From: Peptostreptococcus stomatis DSM 17678
Lineage (GTDB): Bacteria > Bacillota > Clostridia > Peptostreptococcales > Peptostreptococcaceae
Reading direction: 5' to 3'
NCBI RefSeq assembly: GCF_000147675.1
Contig: NZ_ADGQ01000072.1
Coordinates: 1-53,941, forward strand
DNA: 53,941 nucleotides
Within the stretch, counting starts at the first letter, position 1, and each line of letters begins with the position of its first letter. Of this stretch, positions 1 to 10,832 are shown in pieces. The position numbers and the translations under genes were made by a program. The notes under the pieces were generated by a model. That model saw nothing but the letters and a program-made list of their open reading frames with translations. It was not told the DNA's origin and searched no databases.

Positions 1-15
1 TTAAATAATCTTAAA

Positions 16-1278
16 TTATAGAGTATTATTTTCTGCTGCTGCAGCCTTTATGCTTGCATAGTCAACTTTTTCACCATTTTTCTTTCTTTCCATTAGTTCA
101 GCTGTAGCTGTGAAAAGAACGTCTGTTGATGAGTTAAGACCAGTTTCACAAGAGTCCTGGATAACACCTATTATGAAACCAACACCAACAACCTGCATTG
201 ATATATCTGCTGGTATACCGAATAGTGAACAAGCTAGAGGTATCAATAGTAATGAACCACCTGCAACTCCTGATGCTCCACAAGCTGACACAGCTGATAG
301 AATACTTAGTATAACAGCAGTTGGCATATCAACCTTAATACCTAATGTGTGCGCTGCTGCTAGTGCTAGTACAGCGATTGTAACGGCTGCACCTGCCATG
401 TTTATTGTCGCTCCCAAAGGTATAGATACTGAATATGTATCCTTGTCTAGACCTAGACTCTTACACAAGTTCATGTTTACTGGTATATTGGCTGCTGAAC
501 TTCTTGTAAAGAAGGCATACATACCACTATCCTTTAATGTTCTCATTACCAATGGATATGGATTAGTTCTTGTACACACCCATACGATGAATGGGTTTAC
601 AACTAGGGCTATAAAGAACATTGTTCCAACCAATACTAGTAAAAGCTTACCGTAAGTTGAGAATATTCCTAGACCATTTGTAGATACTGTGTTATACACT
701 AGACCCAAAATACCAAATGGTGCACAGCTGATAACCCACTTAACTGCCTGAGATACTGCTTCTGATATGTCTGTCAATATCTTCTTAGTACTATCAGCTG
801 CCTTTCTCAAAGCAAATCCAAATACAAGTGCCCATGTTAGTATACCTATGTAGTTACCATTAACAATTGCATTTAGTGGATTGTCTACTATATTCATTAA
901 TAATGCCTTTAAAACTTCTGCAATTCCACCTGGTGCTGTTACATCTGTTGCTCCCTCTGCCAATATAAGCTTAACTGGGAACATAAAGCTTGCAACTACT
1001 GCAATTAATGCTGCTGAGAATGTACCAATTAGATATAGAACAATAATGCTCTTCATATTTGTCTTCTGTCCTGCCTGATGCTGACATATAGCAGCAATAA
1101 CCAAAACGAATACCAAAACTGGTGCGATTGCCTTCAATCCACCAACGAATAATGTACCTAGCATACCTATTGCTACCGCCTTTGGTGCTACAACACCCAA
1201 GATAGCACCTATAACCATACCAACTATGATACGCTTAACAAGGCTTATGCTATTCCATTTTCTGAGTAAATCTCTCAT
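16..1278 (-). CDS. sstT: Serine/threonine:sodium symporter
   Basis: A 420-residue multi-spanning membrane protein of the dicarboxylate/amino acid:cation symporter (DAACS) family. It most resembles SstT, which imports serine and threonine with sodium. The serine-rich SSAANIP stretch near residue 260 and the glycine-rich [12 protein letters not shown] stretch that follows correspond to the re-entrant hairpin and substrate/ion site of the family. Length is normal for SstT (about 400-420). The start is set by a strong GAGGAGG ribosome site just upstream, and a promoter lies 34 bases before it. It appears monocistronic. Serine is a major fermentable substrate for peptostreptococci, so the role fits. 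The exact amino acid preference is inferred from family likeness. Confidence 0.9.
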   Translation of the reverse strand: MRDLLRKWNSISLVKRIIVGMVIGAILGVVAPKAVAIGMLGTLFVGGLKAIAPVLVFVLVIAAICQHQAGQKTNMKSIIVLYLIGTFSAALIAVVASFMFPVKLILAEGATDVTAPGGIAEVLKALLMNIVDNPLNAIVNGNYIGILTWALVFGFALRKAADSTKKILTDISEAVSQAVKWVISCAPFGILGLVYNTVSTNGLGIFSTYGKLLLVLVGTMFFIALVVNPFIVWVCTRTNPYPLVMRTLKDSGMYAFFTRSSAANIPVNMNLCKSLGLDKDTYSVSIPLGATINMAGAAVTIAVLALAAAHTLGIKVDMPTAVILSILSAVSACGASGVAGGSLLLIPLACSLFGIPADISMQVVGVGFIIGVIQDSCETGLNSSTDVLFTATAELMERKKNGEKVDYASIKAAAAENNTL

Positions 1279-1311
1279 AAACTCAAACCTCCTCTTAATT
1301 TAGATAAAGCT

Positions 1312-1340
1312 ATTATATAACAAAACAAAAGAATAATCAA
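1312..1340 (-). promoter_or_regulatory. Promoter of sstT
   Basis: On the minus strand TTGATT and TATAAT are separated by exactly 17 bases, close to the sigma-A consensus, and sit directly upstream of the sstT ribosome site. Confidence 0.6.
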
Positions 1341-1395
1341 ACATAAAAAAAATAATTTACAGCCTTACTTTTCGCCTTTAACCTTAATATATAAT

Positions 1396-1475
1396 GTAAA
1401 GCAGGGAAAACATGCTTATACTATTAATTCTGTCAAAAAGTATACCCTTACATTTTATATCGTTTTCCCTTTTAC
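1396..1475. repeat. Long imperfect inverted repeat upstream of sstT
   Basis: Arms GTAAA-gc-AGGGAAAAC and GTTTTCCCT-TTTAC pair over 14 positions with a two-base bulge. A nested TATACT/AGTATA pair lies inside. The element lies upstream of the sstT promoter and downstream of the uvrA terminator, and has no U-tract. Its function is unknown: it could be a MITE-like remnant or a structured RNA. Confidence 0.4.
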
Positions 1476-1500
1476 ACCTTAATACCTATATTGTAGATGT

Positions 1501-1552
1501 TTTTTTTAATAAAATAATCTAGCCAGGTACTATGCCCTAACTAGATTATTTT
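1501..1552 (-). terminator. Terminator after uvrA
   Basis: A perfect 12-base inverted repeat (AAAATAATCTAG with CTAGATTATTTT, 18-base loop) lies just after the uvrA stop. The 3' arm is U-rich. It is nearly symmetric and could act in both directions. Confidence 0.6.
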
Positions 1553-1557
1553 CAATA

Positions 1558-4383
1558 TTAAATCATCTTCTTTAAGTACTGACCGGTATAGCTCTCTTCC
1601 ACTTGACAGATTTCTCTTGGGCTACCCGTTGCTATTATAGTACCTCCCCTATTACCACCCTCTGGTCCCAGGTCGATAATATGGTCGGCAGTCTTGATCA
1701 CATCTAGGTTGTGCTCTATTACTACAATGCTATTGCCAGTATCCGTCAGTCTTTGTAGGACTTCAATCAACTTTCTTACATCCTCTGAATGCAGACCTGT
1801 TGTAGGTTCATCTAGGATGTAAAGTGTCCTACCCGTAGGTCTCTTACTTAGTTCTGTAGCCAGCTTGATCCTCTGGGCCTCTCCTCCTGATAACTGGGTA
1901 GATGGCTGGCCTAGTTTTATATAGGACAAACCAACATCCATTAGGGTTTCCAGCTTTCTCTTTATACTAGGTATGTTTTCAAAAAACTCTAAGGCCTCTT
2001 CAACGTTCATTTCAAGAACATCTGCTATGGACTTATCCTTGTATTTAACCTGTAGGGTCTCCCTGTTATACCTCTCACCCTTACAGACTTCGCAAGGTAC
2101 GTAGACATCTGGCAGGAAGAACATTTCTATCTTTAATATACCATCTCCCTTGCAGGCCTCACACCTGCCACCCTTGACGTTAAAACTAAATCTGCCCTTC
2201 TTGTAGCCCCTGGCCTTGGCCTCATTTGTAGATGCAAAAAGGTCCCTAATCATGTCAAATACACCTGTGTATGTAGCCGGGTTGGACCTAGGAGTCCTAC
2301 CTATTGGACTCTGGTCTATATTTATAACCTTGTCTATATTCTCTATACCTAGGATTTCCTTGTGTCTACCAGGTCTAATCCTAGACTTGTTTAACCTCTT
2401 AGTAGTAGCCTTGTAGAGGATTTCATTGACTAGGGTTGACTTACCTGACCCTGATACACCGGTCACACAGATAAACTTTCCAAGTGGGAACTTGACATTG
2501 ACATCCTTTAGGTTATTTTCACTGGCCCCCCTTATTTCAAGGAAGAGACCATTGCCCTCTCTTGTCTTTTCTGGTAGGGGTATCTTGATTTGACCACTCA
2601 GGTACTTGCCAGTTATAGAATCCTTGTTTTCTATAATCTGGTCAAGGCTACCCTCAGCCACAATTTCACCACCATGTATACCTGCACCTGGACCTATATC
2701 TACTATATAGTCTGCTGCCCTCATAGTATCCTCGTCATGTTCTACCACTATCAGGGTATTTCCCAGGTCTGTCAGGTTCCTAAGTGTGGCAATCAACTTG
2801 TCATTATCCCTCTGGTGGAGACCTATACTAGGCTCATCCAAGACATATAAGACACCTGTCAGAGCCGACCCTATCTGGGTAGCCAGCCTGATTCTCTGGG
2901 CTTCACCACCTGAAAGGGTTCCTGCCTTTCTTGATAGGGTAAGATATCCTAGACCTACATTGTTTAGGAAGGATGCCCTCTCCCTTATCTCCTTGACTAT
3001 ATCCTTTGCTATGACCTGGTCCTTCTGGCTCAATTCTAGACTAGAAATATAGTCAATTAGGCCTTCAACAGATAGGTCAGTAACCTCCATTATATTCTTA
3101 TCATTTACCTTTACTGCCAGGACTTCCGGTTTCAACCTCTGACCATGGCACTTAGGACATGGATTTTCTGCAAAGAAGTCTTCTAGCTTGTCCCTCATAA
3201 ATTCTGAGTTGGTTTCCCTATACCTCCTATCTATATTGACAACTACCCCCTCATAGTAATTTTGGTAGGTCTTCATGCCACTGAACTTGGAATCAAATTC
3301 AAAGGTTAGGAGGGTGTTTTCCTTGCCATAAAGCAATTCCTCAACAAAATCATCAGGTAGGTCCTTAAAAGGAGTGTCTATGGATACACCATATACCTTG
3401 CATAGGGACTGGATCATCATAGAGTAATAGGTATTGTCATTGAGCCCATTACTAGACCAGGCTGCAATAGCCCCCTGTTTTAGGCTTAGGTCTCTATTTG
3501 GTACAATCAAGTCTATGTCTACTTCCTTGCTCTCCCCTAGTCCATTACACATATCGCAGGCTCCAAAGGGAGCATTAAAGGAGAACATCCTTGGAGACAA
3601 TTCTTCTATACCTATACCGTGGTCTGGGCAGGCAAACTTTGTAGAAAACATAGTTTCCTCTTCCTGCCTAATATCCTGGACTACTACCAGGCCATCCGAC
3701 AATTTTACGGCAGCCTCGATTGAATCTGCCAACCTGGCCTCAATACCTGGCTTTACTATAATTCTATCAACAACTATCTCTATGCTGTGTTTCTTATTTT
3801 TTTCCAGGTCTATGTCATCATTTATATCATAGTTTTCCCCATCTATCCTTACCCTGACATAACCCTCTTTCCTAATAAAGTCTAGGGTCTTTTTGTGGGT
3901 TCCCTTCTGGCCCCTGATTACAGGGGATAGGATTTGGAGCCTACTCGCTTCTTCATATTCCATAACCCTATCTACTATCTCCTGTATGGTCATTTGACTG
4001 ATCAACTTGCCACACTGGGGACAATGGACCTTGCCCACCCTGGCAAATAGGAGTCTTAGGTAGTCATATATTTCTGTAACTGTACCCACAGTTGACCTAG
4101 GGTTCTTAGATGTAGTTTTCTGGTCTATGGAAATAGCCGGAGATAGGCCATCTATATAGTCTACACTAGGCTTGTCCATCTGGCCCAAGAACTGTCTGGC
4201 ATATGAAGACAAACTCTCCACATACCGCCTCTGGCCCTCTGCATATATGGTATCAAAGGCAAGAGATGACTTACCCGATCCTGATAGGCCTGTAAAAACT
4301 ATAAATTTATTTCTAGGTAGCTCGAGGTCAACAGCCTTTAGGTTGTTTTCTCTAGCCCCCTTTATCCTTATATATTCGTTCAA
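1558..4383 (-). CDS. uvrA: Excinuclease ABC subunit A
   Basis: UvrA, the damage-recognition ATPase of nucleotide excision repair, which loads UvrB onto distorted DNA. The protein has 941 residues, the usual length. It shows two ABC ATPase modules, each with a P-loop (GLSGSGKS near residue 35, GVSGSGKS near 645) and an ABC signature (LSGGEAQR in both halves). The expected CxxC zinc-binding pairs are visible near residues 120, 275 and 740-765. The gene follows the nitroreductase by only 15 bases and uvrB lies just upstream, so the two repair genes are probably expressed together. I found no convincing LexA box near the start of the unit. Confidence 0.98.
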   Translation of the reverse strand: MNEYIRIKGARENNLKAVDLELPRNKFIVFTGLSGSGKSSLAFDTIYAEGQRRYVESLSSYARQFLGQMDKPSVDYIDGLSPAISIDQKTTSKNPRSTVGTVTEIYDYLRLLFARVGKVHCPQCGKLISQMTIQEIVDRVMEYEEASRLQILSPVIRGQKGTHKKTLDFIRKEGYVRVRIDGENYDINDDIDLEKNKKHSIEIVVDRIIVKPGIEARLADSIEAAVKLSDGLVVVQDIRQEEETMFSTKFACPDHGIGIEELSPRMFSFNAPFGACDMCNGLGESKEVDIDLIVPNRDLSLKQGAIAAWSSNGLNDNTYYSMMIQSLCKVYGVSIDTPFKDLPDDFVEELLYGKENTLLTFEFDSKFSGMKTYQNYYEGVVVNIDRRYRETNSEFMRDKLEDFFAENPCPKCHGQRLKPEVLAVKVNDKNIMEVTDLSVEGLIDYISSLELSQKDQVIAKDIVKEIRERASFLNNVGLGYLTLSRKAGTLSGGEAQRIRLATQIGSALTGVLYVLDEPSIGLHQRDNDKLIATLRNLTDLGNTLIVVEHDEDTMRAADYIVDIGPGAGIHGGEIVAEGSLDQIIENKDSITGKYLSGQIKIPLPEKTREGNGLFLEIRGASENNLKDVNVKFPLGKFICVTGVSGSGKSTLVNEILYKATTKRLNKSRIRPGRHKEILGIENIDKVINIDQSPIGRTPRSNPATYTGVFDMIRDLFASTNEAKARGYKKGRFSFNVKGGRCEACKGDGILKIEMFFLPDVYVPCEVCKGERYNRETLQVKYKDKSIADVLEMNVEEALEFFENIPSIKRKLETLMDVGLSYIKLGQPSTQLSGGEAQRIKLATELSKRPTGRTLYILDEPTTGLHSEDVRKLIEVLQRLTDTGNSIVVIEHNLDVIKTADHIIDLGPEGGNRGGTIIATGSPREICQVEESYTGQYLKKMI

Positions 4384-4398
4384 AATCTTCCCCTTCCC

Positions 4399-4974
4399 CT
4401 ACTTGTTTATCAATAAGTCTTCAGTGACTATCTTTGGCACATGGTGGACCTGGTCCTGGTCCCTATAGTACTTAATATCATCACCTGCATGTATATCGTC
4501 TATTACAACCTCCTCTAGAGGATATCCTATTGGTATAGCTAGTATTGGATTTAAGTTGTCAGCTATACCTAGGACCTCCTTTATTTCATTCTTCTTAAAA
4601 GATTTGATTATACATACAGCCTTACCCTCAGCCCTTGCACCTAGGGCTATTGTCTGTGCTGCTATACCAATATCCTCTGGCATAGGCTTACCATAATTAG
4701 TGTCTTCAAATCCAAGTATATATCCACCTGGCCTCTCGCCCTCAATAGGCCCATCCCAATCCTTTATATAACCTGCCCAAAACAAAGTCCTAAATATTTT
4801 AGCATTTGTTTCCTCATCAGCAACTATGGCAAACCTAAGAGCCTGCTTGTTCATACCAGAAGGAGTATACCTTACCAGGTCTACAAGATCTAGTAGGTCC
4901 TGTCTAGTGATAGACTTTGTACCATCATATCTTCTACAAGTTCTGTTTGATTTGACTAATTCTTTGAAATTCAT
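4399..4974 (-). CDS. Nitroreductase-family protein
   Basis: A 191-residue nitroreductase-fold flavoprotein of the FMN-dependent NAD(P)H oxidoreductase type. The N-terminal SNRTCRRYDGT stretch carries the arginine cluster that binds the FMN phosphate, and TPSGMNKQALRFAIV is the typical second FMN-contact segment. The GIAAQTIALGARAEG helix near residue 115 is the usual dimer-interface helix. The substrate is not readable; nitroaromatics, quinones or a flavin are possible. It sits between uvrB and uvrA and is closely joined to uvrA, suggesting a link to oxidative or nitrosative DNA damage. A palindrome about 68 bases upstream may be its operator. Confidence 0.85.
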   Translation of the reverse strand: MNFKELVKSNRTCRRYDGTKSITRQDLLDLVDLVRYTPSGMNKQALRFAIVADEETNAKIFRTLFWAGYIKDWDGPIEGERPGGYILGFEDTNYGKPMPEDIGIAAQTIALGARAEGKAVCIIKSFKKNEIKEVLGIADNLNPILAIPIGYPLEEVVIDDIHAGDDIKYYRDQDQVHHVPKIVTEDLLINK

Positions 4975-5041
4975 AGTATTACCACCTTTCCATACCTTAT
5001 CTTCGTGTTTATCGTATTGCTATTTTTCTTACTAGTTATTT

Positions 5042-5058
5042 ATACCCAATATGGGTAT
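5042..5058. promoter_or_regulatory. Candidate operator palindrome upstream of the nitroreductase
   Basis: ATACCCA and TGGGTAT form a perfect 7-base inverted repeat around a 3-base centre, in the 130-base gap between uvrB and the nitroreductase. It looks like a dimeric repressor site. No regulator gene is adjacent. Confidence 0.35.
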
Positions 5059-5104
5059 TTAATTATTAATTCTTTCCTATGTATCATCCTAATATAGGCA
5101 AGGA

Positions 5105-7078
5105 CTAGAGCTTTTTCTCTAATATCATAATCTTGTCTCTAAGTTCAGCAGCCTTTTCAAACTCTAGATTTTCAGCAGCAGCCATCATTTCTGACTTCAT
5201 AACTATAATAGCCTGGCTAATTTGTGCCTCATCCTTTAGGGCTCTTATGTCATTTACATCATATGACTCTACTTCTTCTGCTATTCTTGTAGCCTCAATG
5301 CTGTCCCTTACACCCTTTTGTATAGTCTTTGGAACTATGCCATACTTTTCATTATAGGCCATCTGGATAGCCCTTCTTCTCTCAGTTTCAGAGATTGCCC
5401 TCTGCATAGAGTCAGTTACCCTGTCAGCATACATGATGACCCTACCATTTGAATTTCTGGCAGCACGCCCTATGGTCTGTATCATTGATGTTTCTGACCT
5501 TAGGAAGCCTTCCTTGTCAGCATCCAAGATGGCTACAAGAGAGACTTCTGGTATATCCAACCCCTCTCTCAAGAGGTTTATACCCACCAATACATCAAAC
5601 TTGCCAAGTCTCAAGTCCCTAATTATTTCTGTCCTCTCAAGGGTTACTATATCAGAATGCATATACTTTACCTTGATACCTGACTCCAGGAGGTACTTGG
5701 TCAAGTCTTCACTCATCTTCTTTGTAAGGGTAGTAATTAAGACCCTTTCGCCCTTGTCTACATTTCTATTTATCTCTACTATAAGGTCGTCTATTTGGTT
5801 TTCAACCGGTCTTACGCTTACAGTTGGGTCCAATAGACCTGTAGGCCTTATTATCTGTTCTGCAAATACCTCTGTATGCTCCATTTCATAAGGTCCAGGT
5901 GTAGCAGTAGTAAATAGGACCTGGTGTATATTAGATTCAAATTCTTCAAAGTTAAGTGGTCTATTATCATAGGCCGACTCCAACCTAAAGCCATTTTCTA
6001 TAAGGGACTTCTTTCTAGACCTATCACCAGCATACATACCCCTGACCTGGGGAATGGTCACATGGGATTCATCTACTATTATCAGGTAGTCATCCGGGAA
6101 GAAATCCATCAATGTATATGGTTTTTCACCCTTGGACCTGCCTGTTATGTGCCTAGAGTAGTTCTCTATCCCCTGACAGAAGCCAATTTCCCTCAGCATC
6201 TCTATATCATACTTGGTTCTCTGCTCTATCCTTTGGGCCTCTAAAAGCTTGTCCCTTGACTTAAAGTCAGCTATAGCCTGGTCAAGTTCTTCCTCGATAG
6301 TTCCAATAGCCCTTTCTATCCTCTCGGGTGTAGTTACATAGTGGGATGCCGGGAATATTACCACATGGTTTCTCTGGCCAACCACCTTACCTGTGACATA
6401 ATCTATCTCCGTAATCCTATCTATTTCATCACCAAAAAACTCTATCCTGATAGCCTTCTCGTCATTACTGGCCGGGAATATTTCCAAAATGTCCCCCCTA
6501 ACCCTAAAGGTACCTCTGATAAAGTTTACATCGTTTCTTTCATACTGGATTTCCACCAACCTCTTGATTATGTCGTCCCTATCCCTAACCATGCCGGGCC
6601 TTAGTGATAACATCAGTTCCTTGTAGTCCTTGGGATCACCCAAGCCATAAATACAAGAAACGGATGATATTATTATAGTATCATCCCTTTCCAATATAGC
6701 AGCTGTAGCCGAATGCCTTAGCTTGTCAATTTCATCATTTATGCTTGCGTCCTTTTCTATATAGGTATCGCTGTGGGCCACATAGGCTTCAGGTTGGTAG
6801 TAGTCATAGTATGAAACAAAGTATTCAACAGCATTTTCAGGGAAAAATTCCTTGAACTCACTATAGAGTTGGGCTGCCAGGGTCTTGTTATGGGCTAGAA
6901 CCAGGGTAGGCTTTTTCACCCTCTGTATTATATTTGCCATAGCAAAAGTCTTACCAGACCCTGTTACACCTACCAGGGTCTGGTACTTGTTACCTTCTTC
7001 TATGGATTGAGATATCCTGTCTATGGCCTCCGGTTGGTCTCCTGTTGGCACATAGTCAGAAACTAACTTAAAATCCAT
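5105..7078 (-). CDS. uvrB: Excinuclease ABC subunit B
   Basis: UvrB, the damage-verifying helicase-like subunit of nucleotide excision repair; it receives DNA from UvrA and recruits UvrC. The Walker A motif GVTGSGKT is near residue 40 and the beta-hairpin segment [11 protein letters not shown] follows near 90. The DESH box is near residue 340, the helicase motif QTIGRAARN near 540, and the C-terminal UVR motif is at roughly 625-655. An AGGAG site nine bases upstream favours the start giving MDFKLVSDY (657 residues) over an in-frame ATG three codons earlier. A small hypothetical gene precedes it by 21 bases. Confidence 0.98.
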   Translation of the reverse strand: MDFKLVSDYVPTGDQPEAIDRISQSIEEGNKYQTLVGVTGSGKTFAMANIIQRVKKPTLVLAHNKTLAAQLYSEFKEFFPENAVEYFVSYYDYYQPEAYVAHSDTYIEKDASINDEIDKLRHSATAAILERDDTIIISSVSCIYGLGDPKDYKELMLSLRPGMVRDRDDIIKRLVEIQYERNDVNFIRGTFRVRGDILEIFPASNDEKAIRIEFFGDEIDRITEIDYVTGKVVGQRNHVVIFPASHYVTTPERIERAIGTIEEELDQAIADFKSRDKLLEAQRIEQRTKYDIEMLREIGFCQGIENYSRHITGRSKGEKPYTLMDFFPDDYLIIVDESHVTIPQVRGMYAGDRSRKKSLIENGFRLESAYDNRPLNFEEFESNIHQVLFTTATPGPYEMEHTEVFAEQIIRPTGLLDPTVSVRPVENQIDDLIVEINRNVDKGERVLITTLTKKMSEDLTKYLLESGIKVKYMHSDIVTLERTEIIRDLRLGKFDVLVGINLLREGLDIPEVSLVAILDADKEGFLRSETSMIQTIGRAARNSNGRVIMYADRVTDSMQRAISETERRRAIQMAYNEKYGIVPKTIQKGVRDSIEATRIAEEVESYDVNDIRALKDEAQISQAIIVMKSEMMAAAENLEFEKAAELRDKIMILEKKL

Positions 7079-7099
7079 CCTATGCATCTCCTGTCTATC

Positions 7100-7495
7100 C
7101 TACTTATCATTTATATAGGCTATTACTTTTTCTGCTGCTAGCCTAGCTTCCTCATTTTCAATTTCAAAATAATATTCCTTAGCCCAGGCACTGAACACGT
7201 ATAGACATTCCTGCCCGTCCTTTTTCCTGAATTCAACCTTCTTAATATCAGTCAAAGGTATATTCAACTTTGTAACCCTTTTAGGTATATCACCATGTAG
7301 GCTCTTCCTACTATATTCTGCAAAGAAGGTCTTGTCAGTAAGGTAAATAGTATACACATCCGGCTCTATACCAGAAATCTTACTACGTCCTAGTAGACAA
7401 CTGGCTAGCATATTTGTCCCCTGTTTTTCCAAACTTAATTTCCTCTTAGTTTCAAAAGATACCAAAACTTTTTCATCATTAAATACTTTTGTCAT
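7100..7495 (-). CDS. Hypothetical 131-residue cytosolic protein
   Basis: I do not recognise this protein with certainty. It has no signal peptide or membrane segment. The alternation of short beta strands (YTIYLTDKTFFAEY, ITDIKKVEFRKKD-like, LYVFSAWAKEYYFEI) and a final helix (EEARLAAEKVIAYIN) looks like a PH-like or GRAM-like fold. The start is set by a GAGGAGG site before MTKVFNDEKV, not by the longer open frame. It lies 21 bases upstream of uvrB on the same strand and is probably cotranscribed with it. No function is proposed. Confidence 0.7.
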   Translation of the reverse strand: MTKVFNDEKVLVSFETKRKLSLEKQGTNMLASCLLGRSKISGIEPDVYTIYLTDKTFFAEYSRKSLHGDIPKRVTKLNIPLTDIKKVEFRKKDGQECLYVFSAWAKEYYFEIENEEARLAAEKVIAYINDK

Positions 7496-7859
7496 GATAA
7501 TACCTCCTCTAAAGTTACCTGCCTTATTCCTAGTCTTAATAATCAGTCTATAATAAGTCCACAAGCAATATATATTTCTTAAAGACCCTTTAATAAGCTA
7601 CAGGTAAGAATATTAAATAAATATTATAGCAAGCACAAAGCAATTTAAGTTTACTTTGTACTATTATTATACCACTTTAACTGATATTAAGATATAACTA
7701 TATACACTGGATATACTTGTAATTTAGAAATTTTGATACTTGTATTATATTTTTTTATAATGTAAAATCGTATTAAGATTATATTTCAAACTGTATAATC
7801 CAAATTGATAATTAGCTATGTGAATTTAAACACATCAAGTCGAACTAGGAGGATGACCC
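7496..7859. other. Divergent intergenic region
   Basis: AT-rich spacer of 364 bases between the uvrB unit and the AI-2E family gene. A TATAAT at 7794-7799 is a possible -10 box for the plus-strand gene. I see no ORF, repeat or structured RNA. Confidence 0.5.
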
Positions 7860-8975
7860 ATGAATAGCATAAATTTTAAGAGAAGAATAGTATTTGTCAG
7901 TCTGGTCTTTGGCCTAACTGCCCTTGTCGTCCTAAATATCAAGGATATATATTCCCTTTTGGACAAGATATTTACAGTCCTTAACCCAATAATACTAGGT
8001 TGCTTTATAGCCTTTATACTCAATATTATAGTTGAAAATCTTGAAAAAAGGCTACTTGATAAGGTAAATACAAAGTTGGTAAGAAAACTGAAGAGGCCTA
8101 TATCGATACTTTTATCACTGGCATTCTTCCTTCTTATTATCCTGCTTGTGTCTAGGATTATAATACCTCAGATTTCCAAATTTATAGAAGTATTTACAAA
8201 TAGTTTTCCAAATATATACAATGAAATAATGAAATTCTTGGCTGGCCTGTCAAATGAATTTCCTTCACTCCAGTCCAAGCTCCTTTCTAGTAATTTAGAT
8301 GCCCAGGCTATCTTGAAGAAATTAGTCAGCCTATCAACTACTTGGGCTGGTGATATACTTAATATAATAAATTCAATATTTAGTGTAATTGCTAATATTG
8401 TAATTGCCTTAATTATAGCCATCTATATCCTGGCTGGCAAGGAGGGGCTAAAGAGCCAGTTTGCTAGACTATTTGCAACTTTTATACCCCAGCCTATACT
8501 GGACAAGTTTTACTACCTACTTAGGGTTACTGACAATACCTTTAAGGCATTTTTTATAGGCCAGTTTATAGAAGCCATAATATTGGGCGTCCTATGCTCT
8601 ACAGGACTGCTAATCTTAGGTTTCCCATATGCTTTTATGATAGGTTCTGTTGTAGGTGTAACGGCCCTGATACCTATAATAGGCGCCTACCTGGGCGGAC
8701 TCTTTGGTTTCCTGATGATCCTGTCTGTAAATCCTCTTAGGGCATTTGCATTTTTGCTATTCCTAATTATTTTACAGCAGTTAGAGGGTAACTTGATTTA
8801 TCCAAAAGTTGTAGGCTCTTCCATAGGCCTACCTGGAATCTGGGTCTTTGTTGCAATTATAATCAGTGGTGGTTTATTTGGTATCACCGGTATCATACTG
8901 GGTGTTCCAATAATAGCCAGCATGTATAAGATCCTTAAAGACTATGTAAATAAAGAACAAAAAGCTTTAGAATAA
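7860..8975 (+). CDS. AI-2E family transporter (PF01594 type permease)
   Basis: A 371-residue membrane protein with about eight hydrophobic segments and the layout of the AI-2E/YdiK/YtvI permease family. A long amphipathic region after the second membrane segment (residues about 100-150) is typical. The C-terminal half has the conserved GVTALIPIIGAYLGG and LQQLEGNLIYPKVVGSSIGLPGIWV motifs. Some family members export quorum-sensing AI-2 and others act as sodium/proton antiporters, so the substrate is open. The start has an AGGAGG site five bases away. A shared hairpin separates it from the convergent panD. Confidence 0.88.
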   Translation: MNSINFKRRIVFVSLVFGLTALVVLNIKDIYSLLDKIFTVLNPIILGCFIAFILNIIVENLEKRLLDKVNTKLVRKLKRPISILLSLAFFLLIILLVSRIIIPQISKFIEVFTNSFPNIYNEIMKFLAGLSNEFPSLQSKLLSSNLDAQAILKKLVSLSTTWAGDILNIINSIFSVIANIVIALIIAIYILAGKEGLKSQFARLFATFIPQPILDKFYYLLRVTDNTFKAFFIGQFIEAIILGVLCSTGLLILGFPYAFMIGSVVGVTALIPIIGAYLGGLFGFLMILSVNPLRAFAFLLFLIILQQLEGNLIYPKVVGSSIGLPGIWVFVAIIISGGLFGITGIILGVPIIASMYKILKDYVNKEQKALE

Positions 8976-8981
8976 CGATAA

Positions 8982-9024
8982 AAAAGGTGTGGACCTGTCA
9001 TCACATGACTTGTCTACACCTTTT
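8982..9024. terminator. Bidirectional terminator between the permease gene and panD
   Basis: AAAAGGTGTGGAC pairs with GTCTACACCTTTT with one mismatch around a 17-base loop. A-rich and T-rich ends on both sides suit both converging genes. Confidence 0.75.
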
Positions 9025-9094
9025 AATATATTATTTATCTTCAGTTTATTTTTAATATTATCTAGGAACTTGGTACTAGCTATTTACCCTTTGC

Positions 9095-9490
9095 CTATAG
9101 ATTTAAGTCCTCTATTCTACCATGTTTTTCATAGCGTGTTAACCTGTGAACCTTGTTGTCTTCATCCACAAATACTACCCTTGGCTTGTGGTCCTTAGCA
9201 TCTTCGTAGTCACATGAGCAGTAGGCCATTATAATTACCTTGTCGCCTACACTGACACACCTGGCCGCAGCACCATTTAAACAAATTATGCCACTGCCTC
9301 TTTCTCCACTTATTGTATATGTTTCAAACCTGTTTCCGTTGTCTATGTCAACTATCTGGACCTTTTGGTACTCTCTTATACCAGCTGCATCCAGCAAGTC
9401 TTCATCTACAGTTATACTCCCTACATAATTCAACTCTGCCTGGGTAACTGTAGCCCTATGTATTTTACCACATAACATATCTACTTTCAT
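9095..9490 (-). CDS. panD: Aspartate 1-decarboxylase proenzyme
   Basis: PanD makes beta-alanine from aspartate for pantothenate and CoA synthesis. It is a pyruvoyl enzyme that cleaves itself. The cleavage site Gly24-Ser25 is visible in NYVGSIT at the canonical position, with the usual Lys9 region (CGKIHRA). Length is 131 residues, normal for the family. Neither panB nor panC is next to it, so it stands alone here. CoA supply matters to this organism because the had pathway nearby uses CoA esters, but no regulatory link is visible. Confidence 0.95.
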   Translation of the reverse strand: MKVDMLCGKIHRATVTQAELNYVGSITVDEDLLDAAGIREYQKVQIVDIDNGNRFETYTISGERGSGIICLNGAAARCVSVGDKVIIMAYCSCDYEDAKDHKPRVVFVDEDNKVHRLTRYEKHGRIEDLNL

Positions 9491-9673
9491 CGATATTTCC
9501 CCCTTAATTTTACTGAGATCATGAGTCTCATTTTTTGAATATAAGCTCTACAATAAAATTACAAATAAACCGGCTTGTGAGTATAGATTCTCTTGAATTC
9601 TATCTCCCAGTACATATTATCACAAATATTAGGCTAATACAAGAAATATAAAAACTCTTCCAATTTAGATTTA

Positions 9674-10552
9674 CTATACTAGTAATGCCACCCCGACTAC
9701 TGACAAGACTGCTCCAACCACCTCATACCTGCTTACCTTATGCCTATAATAGAAGTACATTATAGGAATAATCATAACGGGTGACATTGTCATAAGGGTT
9801 GATGCTACTGCCGCCTTGGTATATTTAATAGCAAGCATAGACAGGACTACACCTATGGTAGTTCCTATCAGGGCATTACTCATAGTTACCTCAATTCCCT
9901 GCCTTGAAGTCAAGAGCCTTTTTACATCTGGCCAAGACTTAGTTATGCTACATATTACCAAAATACCTACCAAGCCTCCCAAGAGTCTTATTTCCGTAGC
10001 TGGCAGGGCTGGTATATTTTCTAGACCCGCCTTGCTGAAAAGAACACCCAAGGCCTGGCCAATTGATGCTAAAAATGCAAATAAGAGACCTCTTGGATCC
10101 CCCTTGACCTTGAGGTTAGATGATCCACCCTTGGCTATTACCAACATAATAGCCCCAATTACAACCAGCATACCTACTATATTCCTAGGAGTCAGCTTTT
10201 CCCCAAAGAATATCCTGCCTAATACAGCCGTTAAAACCGGTGATATTGTATATATCAGGAGGGTAATCTGGGCCCCAATCCTAGTGAAGGCACTCATCAA
10301 GAAGGAGTCACCCAGGGAAAAGCCAATCAGGCCAGACATGGCCAGGAAAAAAGCCCCCCTGAAACTAAGGCTGGTTGATAAGCTTGACCTGTTAAAAAAG
10401 ACTATTATAAGTCCTATTGCCAAGAATGCTACTATCTGCCTGGTTACATTCATAGCTACTGCAGAAAAACCAACCCCCTTTTTTTCTACAATTGTACTAC
10501 TTATAGTCCAACAAAAAGATGCCATCAAGGCTGTTATTTCACCAATAAACAT
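9674..10552 (-). CDS. EamA-family (DMT) transporter
   Basis: About ten transmembrane segments arranged as two EamA repeats of five, the drug/metabolite transporter superfamily plan. The first repeat covers roughly residues 5-135 and the second 150-290. The TLLIYTISPVLTAVLGRIFFGEKLT stretch before the mid-point is a typical EamA repeat end, and STLMTMSPVMIIPIMYFYYRHKVS is the matching second one. The start at MFIGEITALM (292 residues) is preferred because AAAGGAG lies eight bases before it. The longer open frame has no ribosome site. The substrate is unknown and no operon partner is visible. Confidence 0.85.
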   Translation of the reverse strand: MFIGEITALMASFCWTISSTIVEKKGVGFSAVAMNVTRQIVAFLAIGLIIVFFNRSSLSTSLSFRGAFFLAMSGLIGFSLGDSFLMSAFTRIGAQITLLIYTISPVLTAVLGRIFFGEKLTPRNIVGMLVVIGAIMLVIAKGGSSNLKVKGDPRGLLFAFLASIGQALGVLFSKAGLENIPALPATEIRLLGGLVGILVICSITKSWPDVKRLLTSRQGIEVTMSNALIGTTIGVVLSMLAIKYTKAAVASTLMTMSPVMIIPIMYFYYRHKVSRYEVVGAVLSVVGVALLV

Positions 10553-10656
10553 TTCTTTCTCCTTTAATAATCGATAATAAATAAAACCACTATTTATTAT
10601 ATCTTTTTTAGCTGACTTAAGCAAGAATCTTGATATATTAAATATTATAGAACTAC

Positions 10657-10711
10657 AATTTTATAGATTTTGTTGAATTAAATTATCACCAACCTTATTT
10701 GATATAGAGCC
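10657..10711 (+). repeat. Lone ISL3-type insertion sequence end
   Basis: About 54 bases match, with roughly five differences, the terminal region after the ISL3 transposase fragment at 36341-36395, ending in the same GAGCC. No transposase or second end is visible here. It is read as a degraded scar of the same element family. Confidence 0.6.
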
Positions 10712-10751
10712 ATTTTTCAGTGCTATCAGGATACTTGATGATTCGCCAAAA

Positions 10752-10778
10752 AAGTGCCGGCATAAAATGCCGACACTT
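10752..10778 (-). terminator. Terminator after the aminotransferase gene
   Basis: AAGTGCCGGCAT and ATGCCGACACTT form a 12-position stem with one mismatch and a 3-base loop. A T-run follows on the minus strand. Confidence 0.85.
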
Positions 10779-10832
10779 CTCTTATATCAGAATATACTTT
10801 CCAATTTTAGATTGCTTGCTTAATACAGGATA

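Noticed and set aside
7496-7859. LexA box upstream of the uvrB unit
   Set aside because: I looked for GAAC-N4-GTTC-like sites on both strands and found none convincing.
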